DNA of 64,000 nt from Pedobacter terrae (GTDB taxonomy: Bacteria; Bacteroidota; Bacteroidia; Sphingobacteriales; Sphingobacteriaceae), in the NCBI RefSeq assembly GCF_900100705.1, contig NZ_FNCH01000016.1:1-64000 (forward strand), read 5' to 3'. Shown here one piece after another: positions 52,876 to 64,000 of the stretch; positions within the stretch are counted from its first letter, which is position 1, and each line of letters opens with the position of its first letter. The notes beneath the pieces were generated by a model. It worked only from the letters and a program-made list of their open reading frames with translations, was not told where the DNA came from and made no database searches. The position numbers and the translations under genes are program-made.

Positions 52876-53397
52876 ATGAACAGAGAAGAAAAAAACGAAG
52901 TAGTTTTAGAACTACAAGGACAAATGCAGGAATTTGGCAATTTTTATATTGCTGATACTTCCAGCCTTTCTGTTGAGCAGATCAATAACATCCGTCGCAA
53001 ATGTTTCGAAGGTGATATCGTAATGAAGGTTGCTAAAAACTCTTTAATCCGCAAAGCGATTGAAGGTTTAGACGGCGATGCTTCTGAGATATACGAAGCG
53101 CTTAAAGGTTCATCATCATTATTATTCTCAAAAACAGCTAATGCTCCGGCTAAGTTGATTAAAGCTTTGAGAAAAACATCTGATAAACCGGTGCTTAAAG
53201 CAGCGTTCATAGATTCATCAGTATATGTTGGCGATGACCAGTTGAATAACTTAGTAAGCTTGAAATCAAGAGAAGAGCTTATCGGAGATATCGTTGGATT
53301 ATTACAGTCACCAGCTAAAAATGTTCTATCTGCACTTCAATCAGGCGGTAGCAAAATTGCAGGAATTGTTAAAACTCTTCAGGAAAGAGAAGGTTAA
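52876..53397 (+). CDS. rplJ: 50S ribosomal protein uL10
   Basis: The 173-residue stalk-base protein opens NREEKNEVVLELQGQMQEF and has the C-terminal helix (about 140-173) that anchors L7/L12 dimers. It begins two bases after rplA ends. Binding of L10-L12 to its own mRNA is a common control in bacteria. Confidence 0.96.
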   Translation: MNREEKNEVVLELQGQMQEFGNFYIADTSSLSVEQINNIRRKCFEGDIVMKVAKNSLIRKAIEGLDGDASEIYEALKGSSSLLFSKTANAPAKLIKALRKTSDKPVLKAAFIDSSVYVGDDQLNNLVSLKSREELIGDIVGLLQSPAKNVLSALQSGGSKIAGIVKTLQEREG

Positions 53398-53463
53398 CGA
53401 ACACCTTAAGTTCGCAAATTAAACACAATTATTACACACGTAAATTTTTAAAATCTTAATAAA

Positions 53464-53841
53464 ATGGCAGATTTAAAAGCGTTTGCTGAGCAATTAGTAA
53501 ACTTAACAGTAAAAGAAGTTAATGAATTAGCTCAAATCTTAAAAGATGAGTATGGTATTGAGCCTGCAGCTGCTGCTGTAGTTGCTGGTCCTGCTGCTGG
53601 TGGTGATGCACCTGCTGCTGCTGCAGAAAAAACATCTTTTGATGTAATCTTAAAAGAAGCTGGTGGTCAGAAATTAGCAGTTGTAAAACTTGTTAAAGAT
53701 TTAACTGGTTTAGGTTTGAAAGAAGCTAAAGACTTAGTAGACGGAGCACCAAAAGAATTAAAAGCTGGTGTTGCTAAAGACGAAGCAGAAGCTCTTAAAA
53801 AACAATTAGAAGAAGCTGGAGCAGTAGTTGAGATTAAGTAA
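53464..53841 (+). CDS. rplL: 50S ribosomal protein bL12 (L7/L12)
   Basis: The 125-residue acidic protein shows the N-terminal dimer domain (about 1-35), an alanine-rich hinge (about 36-55) and the C-terminal factor-binding domain ([20 protein letters not shown]). It recruits GTPase factors. A hairpin follows before rpoB. Confidence 0.98.
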   Translation: MADLKAFAEQLVNLTVKEVNELAQILKDEYGIEPAAAAVVAGPAAGGDAPAAAAEKTSFDVILKEAGGQKLAVVKLVKDLTGLGLKEAKDLVDGAPKELKAGVAKDEAEALKKQLEEAGAVVEIK

Positions 53842-53872
53842 TCACTTAACTTAGCTAAGCTAAAAATGTATT

Positions 53873-53899
53873 AGACACCGACTGAAAATGTCGGTGTCT
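53873..53899 (+). terminator. Attenuator-like hairpin between rplL and rpoB
   Basis: AGACACCGAC (53873-53882) pairs with GTCGGTGTCT (53890-53899), followed by only a short T run. As in Escherichia coli, it probably lets only part of the transcripts continue into rpoBC. Confidence 0.7.
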
Positions 53900-53998
53900 T
53901 TACCTGTTTATAAACACCTCATTTTGTTTGGTTAATGAGCCTGTTTGAAATTCGAACCAAACAAATAGTTTATTCTTAAACTAAAATCTTTTAGTCCA

Positions 53999-56900
53999 TT
54001 GGCAAAGACAGTCGAACAAAGAGTAAATTTTGCAACAAGTAAGCACATTATAGACTATCCGGATTTTCTGGATGTGCAATTGCAATCATTCAGAGAATTT
54101 TTCCAGATAGATACTACATCAGACGATCGCTCTAGCGAAGGTTTGTTTAAAGTGTTTGCTGAAAACTTTCCAATAACAGATTCAAGAAATATCTTCGTAT
54201 TGGAGTTTCTTGATTATTTTGTTGATCCGCCACGTTATGATATACATGAGTGTATTGAGCGTGGATTAACCTACAATGTTCCATTAAAAGCAAAGCTGAA
54301 GCTTTCTTGTAATGATGTAGAACATGAAGATTTTGAAACCATTATCCAGGATGTGTACTTAGGTACAATCCCGTATATGACACCAAAAGGTACATTTGTT
54401 ATCAACGGTGCAGAACGTGTTATCGTTTCGCAGTTACACCGTTCTCCAGGCGTGTTCTTCGGCCAAAGCCGTCACACTAACGGAACCAAATTGTATTCTG
54501 CACGTGTTATTCCTTTCAAAGGTTCATGGATCGAGTTTGCTACAGACGTTAATAACGTGATGTATGCTTATATCGATCGTAAGAAAAAATTCCCAGTTAC
54601 CACTTTATTACGTGCTATCGGTTACGATTCTGATAAAGATATCTTGGAACTTTTTGATCTTGCTGACGAAGTAAAAGTTAGTAAATCTGGTTTGAAGAAA
54701 TATATCGGTCGTAAACTGGCGGCAAGGGTATTGAAAAAATGGGTTGAAGATTTTGTTGATGAAGATACTGGTGAGGTAGTTTCTATCGACCGTAATGAAG
54801 TGATTCTTGAAAGAGAAACCGTTTTAGAAGACGAACACATTGATATGGTTATCGAAGCTGGCGTAAAAAGCATCATCTTATCAAAAGAAGATGGCGCAAG
54901 TCAGGCTGATTATACCATTATATATAATACATTACAAAAAGATACCTCAAACTCAGAAAAAGAAGCTGTAGAAAACATCTATCGTGCTTTGCGTAACGCA
55001 GAACCACCTGATGAGGAAACAGCCCGTGGTATCATTGACCGTTTATTCTTTTCAGATAAACGTTACGATTTAGGAGATGTTGGTCGTTACCGCATTAACC
55101 GTAAATTAAAAATGAATACCCCTGATGAGGTTAAAGTATTGACAAAAGCAGATATTATTGCAATTGTGAAATACCTGATCAAATTGATCAACTCAAAAGA
55201 AGAGGTGGATGATATCGATCACTTGTCTAACCGTCGTGTACGTACGGTAGGTGAGCAATTGTACGCACAATTTGGCGTTGGTTTAGCCCGTATGGCCAGA
55301 ACCATCCGTGAGCGTATGAACATTCGCGATAATGAGGTGTTTACCCCAACTGATTTGATTAACGCCCGTACGTTATCGTCAGTAATCAACTCTTTTTTTG
55401 GTACCAATCAGTTATCTCAGTTCATGGATCAAACGAATCCATTGGCAGAGATCACACACAAACGCCGTTTATCGGCCCTAGGTCCAGGTGGTTTATCACG
55501 TGAGCGTGCCGGTTTCGAGGTACGTGACGTTCACTATACCCACTATGGTCGTTTATGTACGATTGAAACACCAGAGGGACCAAACATTGGTTTGATTTCA
55601 TCACTTTGCGTGCATGCAAAAATCAATAATTTAGGTTTCATTGAAACACCATACAAACGTGTTGAGGATGGTAAAGTAGTTGTAGATTCAGACGTTATTT
55701 ATTTATCTGCAGAAGATGAAGATGGTAAAACCATTGCTCAGGCCAATGCAGAGTATGATGATAAAGGTAACTTTACTACACCACGTGTTAAAGCGCGTTA
55801 CGAGGGTGACTTCCCGATTATTGAGCCTGAGAAATTAGACTTAATGGACGTTGCGCCTAACCAGATTACTTCAATCGCTGCTTCGTTAATTCCGTTCTTA
55901 GAACATGATGATGCGAACAGGGCTTTGATGGGATCGAACATGCAACGCCAGGCCGTACCATTGTTACGTCCTGAAGCACCAATCGTGGGTACAGGTTTAG
56001 AAGGTCGCGTTGCACGTGACTCCAGAACTTTGATCAACGCAGAAGGTGATGGTGTTGTAGAGTATGTTGATGCTAACGAAATCACCATTAAATATGAGCG
56101 TAACGAAGATGATCGTTTGGTTTCATTTGAAGGTGATAGCAAAACTTACCGTTTAATTAAATTCAAAAAAACCAACCAGAATACTTGTATCAACTTAAAA
56201 CCAATCGTTAAGAAAGGTCAGAAAGTTACTAAAGGACAAGTACTTTGTGAAGGTTATGCAACTGAAAATGGTGAATTGGCATTGGGTAGAAACTTGAAAG
56301 TGGCATTCATGCCTTGGCAAGGTTTCAACTTTGAGGATGCGATTGTAATTAACGAGCGTATTGTTCGTGATGACGTTTTCACTTCATTGCATATTGAAGA
56401 GTTTGAATTAGAAGTACGTGATACTAAACGTGGAGAAGAGGAATTAACACCAGATATCCCGAACGTTTCTGAAGAGGCTACTAAAGACCTTGATGAAAAC
56501 GGTATTATCCGTATCGGTGCTGATGTAAAAGAAGGTGATATTTTAATTGGTAAGATCACTCCTAAAGGAGAATCTGATCCTTCACCGGAAGAGAAATTAC
56601 TACGTGCAATTTTTGGTGATAAAGCAGGTGATGTTAAAGATGCGTCTTTAAAAACTCCTCCTTCAATCCAGGGTGTGGTAATTGATACTAAATTATTCAG
56701 CCGTGCTAAGAAAACTACAAAAGCGGAGGAAAAATCAGCAATTGAGAAATTAGACAAAGGATATAACAATATCACTGAGAAATTAAAAGCAGAATTAGTT
56801 GACAAATTATTCACTATCGTAAATGGAAAAACATCTCAGGGTGTATTTAACATTTACAAAGAATTATTGGTTGCTAAAGGCGCTAAATTTACGCAGAAAA

Positions 56901-57802
56901 TTTTAGCAGAGCTTGATTATAATCACATTAGCCCTAACAAATGGACTACTGATGATGATAAAAACGAGCTGATTAAAATGTTGCTTCACAACTACGGTAT
57001 CCGTGTTAACGAAGAGCTAGGTGCTTACAAACGTGATAAATTCGCGATCAGTGTAGGTGATGAGCTTCCTTCAGGAATCGTACAGATGGCAAAAGTTTAT
57101 GTGGCTAAAAAACGTAAATTAAAAGTAGGTGATAAAATGGCAGGTCGCCATGGTAACAAAGGTATTGTTGCACGTATTGTACGTGATGAAGATATGCCTT
57201 TCTTAGCTGATGGTAGTCCTGTTGATATCGTGTTGAACCCACTGGGTGTACCTTCACGTATGAACCTTGGTCAGATCTACGAAACCGTATTGGCATGGGC
57301 TGGTAAAGAATTGGGCGTTAAATTTGCAACCCCGATTTTTGATGGTGCTACGCACGATGAGGTGGAAGAATGGATCGCTAAAGCAGGAGTTCCTGCTTCA
57401 GGAAAAACCTACTTATACAATGGTTTAACAGGTGAGCGTTTCGATCAGACTACAACTGTAGGTATTATCTACATGTTGAAATTAGGTCACATGGTTGATG
57501 ATAAGATGCACGCCCGTTCAATCGGACCATACTCATTAATTACACAACAACCATTGGGTGGTAAAGCCCAGTTCGGTGGTCAGCGTTTTGGTGAGATGGA
57601 GGTTTGGGCATTGGAGGCATTCGGTGCAGCTAATATTCTTCAGGAGATCTTAACCGTTAAATCGGATGATGTAATCGGAAGAGCCAAAACTTACGAAGCC
57701 ATTGTTAAAGGTGAAAACCTACCAACACCAGGTGTACCAGAATCGTTCAACGTATTGGTACATGAGTTACGCGGATTAGGTTTAGATATTACGTTAGATT
57801 AA
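53999..57802 (+). CDS. rpoB: DNA-directed RNA polymerase subunit beta
   Basis: The 1267-residue subunit starts at TTG (53999) and contains the rifampicin-region segment around [20 protein letters not shown] and the active-site stretch [13 protein letters not shown]. The length is normal for Bacteroidota, which carry a lineage insert. The TTG start gives the usual N-terminus [14 protein letters not shown]. rpoC follows after 93 bases containing a word array. Confidence 0.98.
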   Translation: MAKTVEQRVNFATSKHIIDYPDFLDVQLQSFREFFQIDTTSDDRSSEGLFKVFAENFPITDSRNIFVLEFLDYFVDPPRYDIHECIERGLTYNVPLKAKLKLSCNDVEHEDFETIIQDVYLGTIPYMTPKGTFVINGAERVIVSQLHRSPGVFFGQSRHTNGTKLYSARVIPFKGSWIEFATDVNNVMYAYIDRKKKFPVTTLLRAIGYDSDKDILELFDLADEVKVSKSGLKKYIGRKLAARVLKKWVEDFVDEDTGEVVSIDRNEVILERETVLEDEHIDMVIEAGVKSIILSKEDGASQADYTIIYNTLQKDTSNSEKEAVENIYRALRNAEPPDEETARGIIDRLFFSDKRYDLGDVGRYRINRKLKMNTPDEVKVLTKADIIAIVKYLIKLINSKEEVDDIDHLSNRRVRTVGEQLYAQFGVGLARMARTIRERMNIRDNEVFTPTDLINARTLSSVINSFFGTNQLSQFMDQTNPLAEITHKRRLSALGPGGLSRERAGFEVRDVHYTHYGRLCTIETPEGPNIGLISSLCVHAKINNLGFIETPYKRVEDGKVVVDSDVIYLSAEDEDGKTIAQANAEYDDKGNFTTPRVKARYEGDFPIIEPEKLDLMDVAPNQITSIAASLIPFLEHDDANRALMGSNMQRQAVPLLRPEAPIVGTGLEGRVARDSRTLINAEGDGVVEYVDANEITIKYERNEDDRLVSFEGDSKTYRLIKFKKTNQNTCINLKPIVKKGQKVTKGQVLCEGYATENGELALGRNLKVAFMPWQGFNFEDAIVINERIVRDDVFTSLHIEEFELEVRDTKRGEEELTPDIPNVSEEATKDLDENGIIRIGADVKEGDILIGKITPKGESDPSPEEKLLRAIFGDKAGDVKDASLKTPPSIQGVVIDTKLFSRAKKTTKAEEKSAIEKLDKGYNNITEKLKAELVDKLFTIVNGKTSQGVFNIYKELLVAKGAKFTQKILAELDYNHISPNKWTTDDDKNELIKMLLHNYGIRVNEELGAYKRDKFAISVGDELPSGIVQMAKVYVAKKRKLKVGDKMAGRHGNKGIVARIVRDEDMPFLADGSPVDIVLNPLGVPSRMNLGQIYETVLAWAGKELGVKFATPIFDGATHDEVEEWIAKAGVPASGKTYLYNGLTGERFDQTTTVGIIYMLKLGHMVDDKMHARSIGPYSLITQQPLGGKAQFGGQRFGEMEVWALEAFGAANILQEILTVKSDDVIGRAKTYEAIVKGENLPTPGVPESFNVLVHELRGLGLDITLD

Positions 57803-57895
57803 CTAAGGTAGAGGGTAAAAAGGCAGAAGGTTGAGGGTTTAAATGCCCAGACCTTCCACCTTTCCACCCTCCGCCTTTAACCTTATACAAGAGAT
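57803..57895. repeat. AAGGTAGAGGG/CCCTCCGCCTT word array between rpoB and rpoC
   Basis: The whole gap consists of purine words (AAGGTAGAGGG, AGGCAGAAGG, TTGAGGG) followed by their pyrimidine complements (ACCTTCCACC, CACCCTCCGCC, ACCTTA), so it can fold back: TAAGGT 57804-57809 with ACCTTA 57880-57885, and AAAGGC with GCCTTT. It may act as an RNA processing point. Confidence 0.6.
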
Positions 57896-60800
57896 ATGTC
57901 TTACAAAAAGGATAATAAATTAAAAAGCAATTTCACATCCATCACAATTAGCTTATCGTCTCCGGAAATTATTTTGGAACGTTCAAGCGGTGAGGTGTTG
58001 AAACCAGAAACCATTAACTACCGTACTTACAAACCTGAGCGTGATGGTTTGTTCTGTGAGCGTATTTTTGGTCCGGTAAAAGATTACGAATGTCATTGCG
58101 GTAAGTATAAACGTATCCGTTACAAGGGTATTGTTTGTGATCGTTGTGGTGTTGAAGTAACAGAAAAGAAAGTACGTCGTGAGCGTATGGGACACATCGC
58201 TTTAGTGGTTCCTGTTGCGCACATCTGGTATTTCCGTTCATTACCAAACAAAATCGGTTATTTATTAGGTTTACCTACTAAAAAATTAGATTTAATTATC
58301 TATTACGAGCGTTATGTAGTGATCCAATCGGGCTTAATGGCCGAGGAAGGTATCAACTACATGGACTTCTTAACTGAAGAAGAATATTTAGATATCTTAG
58401 ATAAATTACCTAAAGAAAACCAATACTTGGACGATAAAGATCCTAATAAATTCATCGCCAAAATGGGTGCTGAAGCATTAGAAGATTTATTAAAACGTAT
58501 TGATTTAGATACTTTATCTTATGATTTACGTCACCAGGCCGCTAACGAAACTTCTCAACAACGTAAAAATGAGGCTTTAAAACGTCTTCAAGTTGTTGAA
58601 GCTTTCCGTGGTGCCAATACCCGTATTGAGAATCGTCCTGAATGGATGATTGTTAAGATTGTTCCGGTTATTCCACCAGAATTACGTCCGTTGGTTCCAT
58701 TAGAAGGTGGCCGTTTCGCTACTTCCGATTTAAATGATTTATACCGTCGTGTAATTATCCGTAACAACCGTTTAAAACGTTTGATCGAGATTAAAGCACC
58801 AGAGGTAATTTTACGTAACGAGAAACGTATGTTACAGGAAGCTGTAGATTCGTTATTTGATAACTCACGTAAAGTTAACGCGGTAAAAACTGAAGGTAAC
58901 CGTGCTTTGAAATCACTTTCAGATATCCTGAAAGGTAAACAAGGTCGTTTCCGTCAGAACTTATTGGGTAAACGTGTGGATTATTCAGCCCGTTCGGTAA
59001 TTGTTGTAGGGCCTAGCCTTAAATTACACGAGTGCGGTATTCCGAAAGATATGGCTGCTGAGCTTTACAAACCGTTCATTATCCGTAAGATGATTGAGCG
59101 TGGTGTGGTAAAAACAGTTAAATCTGCTAAGAAAATCGTTGATAGAAAAGATCCGTTAGTTTGGGATATTTTAGAAAATGTATTAAAAGGTCACCCGGTA
59201 TTATTAAACCGTGCACCTACGCTACACAGACTAGGTATCCAGGCTTTCCAGCCAAAATTAATTGAAGGAAAAGCAATCCAGTTACACCCATTAGTTTGTA
59301 CCGCATTCAACGCCGATTTTGATGGTGACCAGATGGCTGTGCACTTACCATTAGGTAACGCAGCAATTTTGGAAGCCCAGGTTTTGATGCTTGCAGCACA
59401 TAATATTTTGAACCCTGCAAACGGTACACCAATTACTGTACCTTCTCAGGATATGGTTTTGGGTCTTTATTATATTACTAAAGGCCGTAGAACTGATGAA
59501 ACCAGAGTGGTTAAAGGACAGGATTCTGCTTTCTATTCTCCGGAAGAAGTTATTATTGCTTATAACGAGAAAGAATTAGACTTGCATGCATTTATCAAAG
59601 TAAGGGTAAATGTTAAGCAAGCCGACGGTTCTATCGTTAATAAATTAACTGAAACCACTGTAGGTAGAGTATTGTTCAACCAAATGGTTCCTGAAGAAGT
59701 TGGTTATATCAATGAATTATTAACCAAAAAATCTTTAAGAGATATTATTGGTGAAGTAGTGAAAATGACTGGTATGGCGCGTGCTTCTCAATTCTTAGAT
59801 GATATCAAAGAATTAGGTTTCAAAATGGCATTCCAGGGAGGTTTATCGTTCAACTTACAAGACGTAAACATTCCGGTAGAAAAACATACTTTATTAGAAC
59901 AGGCTGCAGCGGAAGTTGAAGAGGTAAGAAACAACTATAACATGGGTTTCATTACCAACAACGAACGTTACAACCAGATCATCGATATCTGGACCCGTAT
60001 CAACAACAGGTTAACTACATTTGTTATGACTCAGTTATCATCAGATAACCAAGGGTTTAACTCGGTTTACATGATGCTTGATTCAGGTGCACGTGGATCT
60101 AAAGAGCAGATTCGTCAGCTTTGCGGAATGCGTGGTTTGATGGCAAAACCTCAAAAATCAGGTTCAGGTGGTGATATCATCGAAAACCCGATCTTATCAA
60201 ACTTTAAAGAAGGTTTATCGGTATTAGAGTACTTTATCTCTACTCACGGTGCGCGTAAAGGTTTGGCGGATACGGCGTTAAAAACGGCGGATGCGGGTTA
60301 CTTAACCCGTCGTTTACATGATGTGGCCCAGGATATGATTGTTAATGATAACGATTGTGGTACTTTAAGGGGTATGTATACTACCGCTTTAAAAGATCAG
60401 GAAGATATCGTTGAGCCATTATACGACAGGATTTTAGGCCGTACTTCATTACATGATGTGTACAATCCACTGGATAACACATTATTGGTAGGTGCAGGCG
60501 AAGATATTAACGAAGATGTAGCTAAATTGATCGAAGAATCTCCGTTAGAGGGTATCGAGATCCGTTCAGTATTAACTTGCGAATCTAAACGTGGTGTTTG
60601 TGCATTATGTTATGGCCGTAACTTGGCATCTGGTAAACGCGTTCAAAGAGGTGAGGCAGTTGGTGTAATTGCAGCACAATCCATCGGTGAGCCGGGTACA
60701 CAGTTAACACTTCGTACTTTCCACGTGGGTGGTACTGCATCAAACATTGCTGCAGAGTCGAACATCGTGGCTAAGTTTGATGGTGTTATCGAATTTGAAA

Positions 60801-62182
60801 ATATCCGTACAGTAGATACACAAACCGAAGATGGTACCGTACAGGTTGTATTGGGCCGTTCAGGTGAGTTTAGAATTGTTGAGCCAGGAACCGGACGTGT
60901 TATCGTAACCAACAACATTCCTTACGGTGCATTCTTGTTCGTAAAAGAAGGTGATAAACTTTCAAAAGGCGATAAGATTTGTTCGTGGGATCCGTACAAC
61001 GCGGTTATTCTATCAGAATTTGCCGGTAAAGCACAATTTGATGCCATTATTGAAGGTGTAACCTTCCGTGAAGAATCAGATGAGCAAACTGGTCACCGTG
61101 AAAAAGTAATTATCGATACACGTGATAAAACTAAAAACCCTTCAGTTCAAATTGTTGATAAGAAAGGTGAATTCATTAAAGGCTATAACATTCCAGTAGG
61201 TGCCCACGTTTCAGTTGATGAAGGTGAAGCCATTCAAACTGGTCAGATTATTGCTAAAATTCCTCGTGCAACTGGTAAAACCCGAGATATTACAGGTGGT
61301 TTACCTCGTGTAACAGAATTATTTGAAGCACGTAACCCATCTAACCCAGCTGTAGTAACTGAAATTGATGGTGTGGTAACTTTAGGTGGTGTTAAACGTG
61401 GTAACCGTGAGATCACAATCGAATCTAAAGATGGTGAAGTTAAAAAATACCTTGTTCCATTGTCGAAACATATCCTTGTACAGGATAACGACTTTGTGAA
61501 AGCTGGTATGCCATTATCTGATGGTTCAATTTCTCCTGCGGATATCTTATCAATTAAAGGCCCTGCAGCGGTTCAGGAATACCTAGTAAATGGTATTCAA
61601 GAGGTTTACCGTTTACAAGGTGTGAAAATTAACGATAAACACTTCGAGGTGATTGTTCACCAGATGATGCAGAAAGTTCACATCGAAGATCCGGGGGATA
61701 CTATTTTCTTAGAAAACAATGCTGTTGACCGTTGGGATTTTGCTGACGAGAATGATGCAATGTACGATAAGAAAGTGGTGGAAGATGCAGGTGATTCTAC
61801 AGATTTAAAACCTGGTCAGATTGTTTCATTACGTAGGTTAAGAGATGAAAATTCTCAATTGAAACGTAAAGATTTAAAACAGATTACGGTTAGAGATGCA
61901 AGACCAGCTACTGCAAGTTCTATCTTACAAGGTATTACACGTGCATCATTAGGTACTAAATCGTTCATTTCTGCGGCTTCGTTCCAGGAAACTACGAAAG
62001 TATTAAATGAGGCAGCTATCGCAGGTAAACGCGATAATATGTTAGGCTTGAAAGAAAACGTGATCGTTGGTCACTTAATCCCTTCAGGTACTGGTGTACG
62101 TGGGTACGAGCGTATCATTGTAGGCTCTCAAGAAGAATACGATAAATTATTAGCCTCTAAACAAGAAGAAGTAGAAGCTTAA
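57896..62182 (+). CDS. rpoC: DNA-directed RNA polymerase subunit beta prime
   Basis: The 1428-residue subunit has the zinc-ribbon cysteines near the N-terminus ([15 protein letters not shown]), the catalytic magnesium motif [12 protein letters not shown], a second zinc site late in the chain ([14 protein letters not shown]), and the trigger-loop region [16 protein letters not shown]. It is the last gene of the block and ends with a terminator at 62203. Confidence 0.99.
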   Translation: MSYKKDNKLKSNFTSITISLSSPEIILERSSGEVLKPETINYRTYKPERDGLFCERIFGPVKDYECHCGKYKRIRYKGIVCDRCGVEVTEKKVRRERMGHIALVVPVAHIWYFRSLPNKIGYLLGLPTKKLDLIIYYERYVVIQSGLMAEEGINYMDFLTEEEYLDILDKLPKENQYLDDKDPNKFIAKMGAEALEDLLKRIDLDTLSYDLRHQAANETSQQRKNEALKRLQVVEAFRGANTRIENRPEWMIVKIVPVIPPELRPLVPLEGGRFATSDLNDLYRRVIIRNNRLKRLIEIKAPEVILRNEKRMLQEAVDSLFDNSRKVNAVKTEGNRALKSLSDILKGKQGRFRQNLLGKRVDYSARSVIVVGPSLKLHECGIPKDMAAELYKPFIIRKMIERGVVKTVKSAKKIVDRKDPLVWDILENVLKGHPVLLNRAPTLHRLGIQAFQPKLIEGKAIQLHPLVCTAFNADFDGDQMAVHLPLGNAAILEAQVLMLAAHNILNPANGTPITVPSQDMVLGLYYITKGRRTDETRVVKGQDSAFYSPEEVIIAYNEKELDLHAFIKVRVNVKQADGSIVNKLTETTVGRVLFNQMVPEEVGYINELLTKKSLRDIIGEVVKMTGMARASQFLDDIKELGFKMAFQGGLSFNLQDVNIPVEKHTLLEQAAAEVEEVRNNYNMGFITNNERYNQIIDIWTRINNRLTTFVMTQLSSDNQGFNSVYMMLDSGARGSKEQIRQLCGMRGLMAKPQKSGSGGDIIENPILSNFKEGLSVLEYFISTHGARKGLADTALKTADAGYLTRRLHDVAQDMIVNDNDCGTLRGMYTTALKDQEDIVEPLYDRILGRTSLHDVYNPLDNTLLVGAGEDINEDVAKLIEESPLEGIEIRSVLTCESKRGVCALCYGRNLASGKRVQRGEAVGVIAAQSIGEPGTQLTLRTFHVGGTASNIAAESNIVAKFDGVIEFENIRTVDTQTEDGTVQVVLGRSGEFRIVEPGTGRVIVTNNIPYGAFLFVKEGDKLSKGDKICSWDPYNAVILSEFAGKAQFDAIIEGVTFREESDEQTGHREKVIIDTRDKTKNPSVQIVDKKGEFIKGYNIPVGAHVSVDEGEAIQTGQIIAKIPRATGKTRDITGGLPRVTELFEARNPSNPAVVTEIDGVVTLGGVKRGNREITIESKDGEVKKYLVPLSKHILVQDNDFVKAGMPLSDGSISPADILSIKGPAAVQEYLVNGIQEVYRLQGVKINDKHFEVIVHQMMQKVHIEDPGDTIFLENNAVDRWDFADENDAMYDKKVVEDAGDSTDLKPGQIVSLRRLRDENSQLKRKDLKQITVRDARPATASSILQGITRASLGTKSFISAASFQETTKVLNEAAIAGKRDNMLGLKENVIVGHLIPSGTGVRGYERIIVGSQEEYDKLLASKQEEVEA

Positions 62183-62202
62183 TTTTATTAATATTTGTTT
62201 TA

Positions 62203-62231
62203 AAACTCCCTCAATATTGAGGGAGTTTTTT
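62203..62231 (+). terminator. Terminator of rpoBC
   Basis: AAACTCCCTCAAT (62203-62215) pairs with ATTGAGGGAGTTT (62216-62228), the central bases forming the loop, and T residues follow. Confidence 0.88.
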
Positions 62232-62311
62232 GTTTGGAATAGATTTTATAACTTTAGTTGTATTAGGATAATTTATGATGACAGATTCTTAGCACTAATA
62301 TCTGACGCGAT

Positions 62312-62438
62312 CGTCCTGCTGAACTTGTTTTACAAGTAGAAATAATATTTTTAGTGGCCTTGTAGCTACTTTGTGGTCAGCATCTTTTCATCAAGTAGAC
62401 CCTGAAATAAATCCGATAGCTATCGGATCAGGGTGACG
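62312..62438. repeat. CGTCCTGCTGAAC...GGTGACG dispersed hairpin element
   Basis: It opens CGTCCTGCTGAACTTG and closes with GATCAGGGTGACG. Its right half (AGACCCTGAAATAAATCCGA then TAGCTATCGGATC) is almost identical to the copy at 91-163, which shows both belong to one family with inverted CGTC/GACG ends. No gene occurs in 62233-62499. Confidence 0.75.
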
Positions 62439-62499
62439 AGGTAGGAAGAACAAAAATAATTGAACTCAGTCAGTAAATAAGAATAAACGTAATAGAGTT

Positions 62500-62644
62500 A
62501 TGCATGAAGTTAATAACAAGAAAGAGATCTTAGCTACCAAAGAAGATATATCCAACATGCAAAAAAATCTATGTAGTAGCGTTAATTCAATTTTTAGCAA
62601 TTATTGGATCAGTAATAGGGATTGTAAATTTTATGATTAAATAG
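62500..62644 (+). pseudogene. Frameshifted small membrane protein gene
   Basis: From the ATG at 62500 the frame reads MHEVNNKKEILATKEDISNM then Q. After an A7 tract (62561-62567) it leaves the frame. Removing one A would continue into IYVVALIQFLAIIGSVIGIV and a stop TAG at 62642-62644, a 47-residue protein with a helix followed by one membrane segment. The ATKEDI plus membrane helix layout is typical of small DUF1640-like proteins. Whether it is dead or phase-variable is open. Confidence 0.55.
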
Positions 62645-62675
62645 GTTATTTAAATAAGTTCTAATATAATATACT

Positions 62676-62706
62676 AAATTCCGCCATTAAGCAGCGGAAT
62701 TTTTTA
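62676..62706 (+). terminator. Terminator downstream of the frameshifted gene
   Basis: AAATTCCGC (62676-62684) pairs with GCGGAATTT (62694-62702), with T residues following. It lies only 14 bases before the DUF3467 start, so that gene's promoter may overlap it (TATTTTTG at 62705-62712). Confidence 0.7.
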
Positions 62707-62719
62707 TTTTTGAAGCATT

Positions 62720-63031
62720 ATGGAAGAACAACAAAACGAAAATCAATTAAATATAGAATTATCAGAAGAAATTGCTGAAGGAATTTTTTCTAACCTGGCT
62801 ATCATTACTCATTCTAATACAGAATTTGTATTGGATTTTATCCGCGTAATGCCGGGTATTCCTAAAGCAAAGGTAAAGTCGAGAATTATTTTAACTCCAG
62901 AGCATGCAAAACGCTTGTTATCAGCATTAGAAGATAACATACAGAAATTTGAAGCTGTAAACGGGCGCATTAAGACTCAGGAGGAACCACCTTTTCCAAT
63001 GGGTTTTGGCGGACCGACTGCACAGGCTTAA
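62720..63031 (+). CDS. DUF3467 protein
   Basis: A 103-residue protein with NLAIITHSNTEFVLDFIRVM and KAKVKSRIILTPEHAKRLLS, the DUF3467 core. A proline- and glycine-rich tail ends it (EEPPFPMGFGGP). Members are widespread in bacteria and archaea with no known function. Its place after rpoC appears conserved in related genomes as far as I recall. Confidence 0.88.
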   Translation: MEEQQNENQLNIELSEEIAEGIFSNLAIITHSNTEFVLDFIRVMPGIPKAKVKSRIILTPEHAKRLLSALEDNIQKFEAVNGRIKTQEEPPFPMGFGGPTAQA

Positions 63032-63057
63032 ACATATAAAATTCTTACACACAAATA

Positions 63058-63089
63058 TTTGCTTACTATGTTAGCATAGTATATATTTG
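63058..63089 (+). promoter_or_regulatory. Promoter of the FadL-family gene with operator-like palindrome
   Basis: TTTG (63058-63061) and TATATTTG (63082-63089) are exactly 20 bases apart. Within the spacer TACTATG (63064-63070) and CATAGTA (63075-63081) form a 7-bp inverted repeat around TTAG. A repressor bound there would block polymerase. The start codon is at 63107. Confidence 0.7.
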
Positions 63090-63106
63090 TATATAACCAT
63101 TTATAA

Positions 63107-64000
63107 ATGAAAAAAATTTTATTGAGCGCATTACTTTCTGCCCCACTTTGGGTTTTGGGGCAGGGTTTCCAGGTTAATTTACAAGGTCAGAAGCAAATTG
63201 GTATGGCTGGTGCGGGTTCTGCACTGGCTTTAGATGAAGCTTCTGTATTTTATAATCCAGGTGCAGTAACTTTCTTAGAGAAAAACTCAGTTTCAGCAGG
63301 AGTAAACCCATTACTATTTAAATCAGCCTTTAAACAAACAGGTTCAAATGTTACGGAGAATGTGAAGGATAAAATTGCTCCTCCTTTCGAATTTTATGCT
63401 GTTTGGGGACCGAAATCAAATAAATGGAAACTTGGTTTAGGTGTTTATACTCCATTTGGTGGTTTAGTTGATTGGGGAAATGACTGGTCTGGCAGATATG
63501 CACTAACCTCATTAAATTTAAAAGCCATTTATTTCCAGCCTACCTTGAGCATAAAAATTACCGATCGTATTGGTATTGGTGCTGGTTTCGTGTATAACCA
63601 TGGGGATGTTAATCTTCAACGGGCTTTACCTGTTAATTTTCCTGACGGCCGCTCTGGCCATGCTACTTTAGAAGGAACCGGAAAAGGTTATGGTTGGAAT
63701 GCAGGTTTATACATTAAAACCTTGAGCAATATTTCATTTGCACTTGTTCACAAATCGAAAGTAATTACAAAATTAGATAATGGTACTGCTGAGTTTGATG
63801 TGCCAAATTCATTGAGGTCATCATTCCCCGCAGGAAACACCTTCAACGCAGAGTTACCTTTACCTTCAACAACAAGCTTAGGTATAGGCATTCCGTTATC
63901 TCAAAGCACTACATTAGCATTTGATGCGAGTTGGGTACAATGGCATATTTATCAGGATTTATCATTTGATTATGCTACCAATACCCCGGCACTGGCTGAT
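63107..64000 (+). CDS. OmpP1/FadL-family outer-membrane transporter, partial
   Basis: The gene runs off the window after 298 codons. It starts MKKILLSALLSAPLWVLGQG, a signal peptide cut near residue 19. The mature N-terminus FQVNLQGQKQIGMAGAGSAL followed by ALDEASVFYNPG is the FadL hatch signature, and the remaining sequence shows beta-barrel strands (GLGVYTPFGGLVDWG, GRYALTSLNLKAIYFQP). FadL proteins take up long-chain fatty acids or other hydrophobic compounds. The promoter at 63058-63089 is canonical and has a palindrome in its spacer. Confidence 0.93.
   Translation, partial: MKKILLSALLSAPLWVLGQGFQVNLQGQKQIGMAGAGSALALDEASVFYNPGAVTFLEKNSVSAGVNPLLFKSAFKQTGSNVTENVKDKIAPPFEFYAVWGPKSNKWKLGLGVYTPFGGLVDWGNDWSGRYALTSLNLKAIYFQPTLSIKITDRIGIGAGFVYNHGDVNLQRALPVNFPDGRSGHATLEGTGKGYGWNAGLYIKTLSNISFALVHKSKVITKLDNGTAEFDVPNSLRSSFPAGNTFNAELPLPSTTSLGIGIPLSQSTTLAFDASWVQWHIYQDLSFDYATNTPALAD

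Noticed and set aside
55798-56814. Long antisense frames within rpoB
   Set aside because: They mirror the biased codon use of rpoB and have serine-rich shadow composition.

Overview
The window looks like a chromosomal segment of a Bacteroidota bacterium, most likely Sphingobacteriaceae and close to Pedobacter. The grounds are: many -7 promoter boxes of the form TANNTTTG, some with a TTTG or TTG element about 20 bases upstream; almost no Shine-Dalgarno sequences; a CarboxypepD_reg-type TonB receptor; and lineage-typical families such as a Crp/Fnr regulator, DUF6496, DUF3467, an OlsF-like acyltransferase and a grasp-with-spasm peptide system.

Layout. 0.2-4.7 kb: two NAD(P)-binding proteins, a Crp/Fnr regulator with a probable autoregulatory operator, thymidine kinase, and a divergent acidic protein. 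5.5-11.2 kb: the cell-elongation operon mreB-mreC-mreD-mrdA-rodA, all on the minus strand. 11.5-13 kb: purH. 13.2-19.9 kb: a minus-strand RiPP (peptide natural product) cluster with three double-glycine precursor peptides, an ATP-grasp ligase, a 53-residue protein I found between larger genes, a SPASM-domain protein without a radical-SAM motif, a C39-peptidase ABC exporter and an HlyD-type fusion protein. 20.4-22.3 kb: purN, rpsT, radC. 22.4-25.8 kb: a compact operon of a secreted EEP-family hydrolase, a divergent Lgt-like membrane protein, a cysteine-rich radical SAM protein resembling the archaeal MJ0619/tetraether-synthase family, and two tandem small membrane proteins. I consider this operon and the RiPP cluster the best candidates for undescribed biology.

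26-31.5 kb: pheT, a coiled-coil protein, zapA, a possible structured RNA, rny and a Mpo1-like membrane protein. 31.5-37.5 kb: a TonB-dependent receptor, a beta-helix lipoprotein, an AT-rich metalloprotease gene, and behind it the C-terminal scrap of a second copy of the lipoprotein. 37.5-42.8 kb: small hypothetical genes, a transglutaminase-like protein, a fused amino-acid-lipid acyltransferase and a helix-hairpin-helix protein. 42.8-43.7 kb: three tandem ~300-bp repeats. 43.9-47.8 kb: acyl-CoA dehydrogenase, small genes, a telomere-like heptamer array, rpsU, xerC and hpf. rpsU and hpf each carry a perfect Shine-Dalgarno sequence, which is exceptional here.

48.6-62.2 kb: the classical translation/transcription block tRNA-Thr, -Tyr, -Gly, -Thr, tuf, tRNA-Trp, secE, nusG, rplK, rplA, rplJ, rplL, rpoB, rpoC. 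62.5-64 kb: a frameshifted small gene, a DUF3467 gene, and the start of a FadL-family outer-membrane transporter behind a very clear promoter with a palindrome in its spacer. Intergenic regions repeatedly hold two kinds of element: a CGTCA...TGACG hairpin repeat, and low-complexity word arrays folded as inverted repeats.
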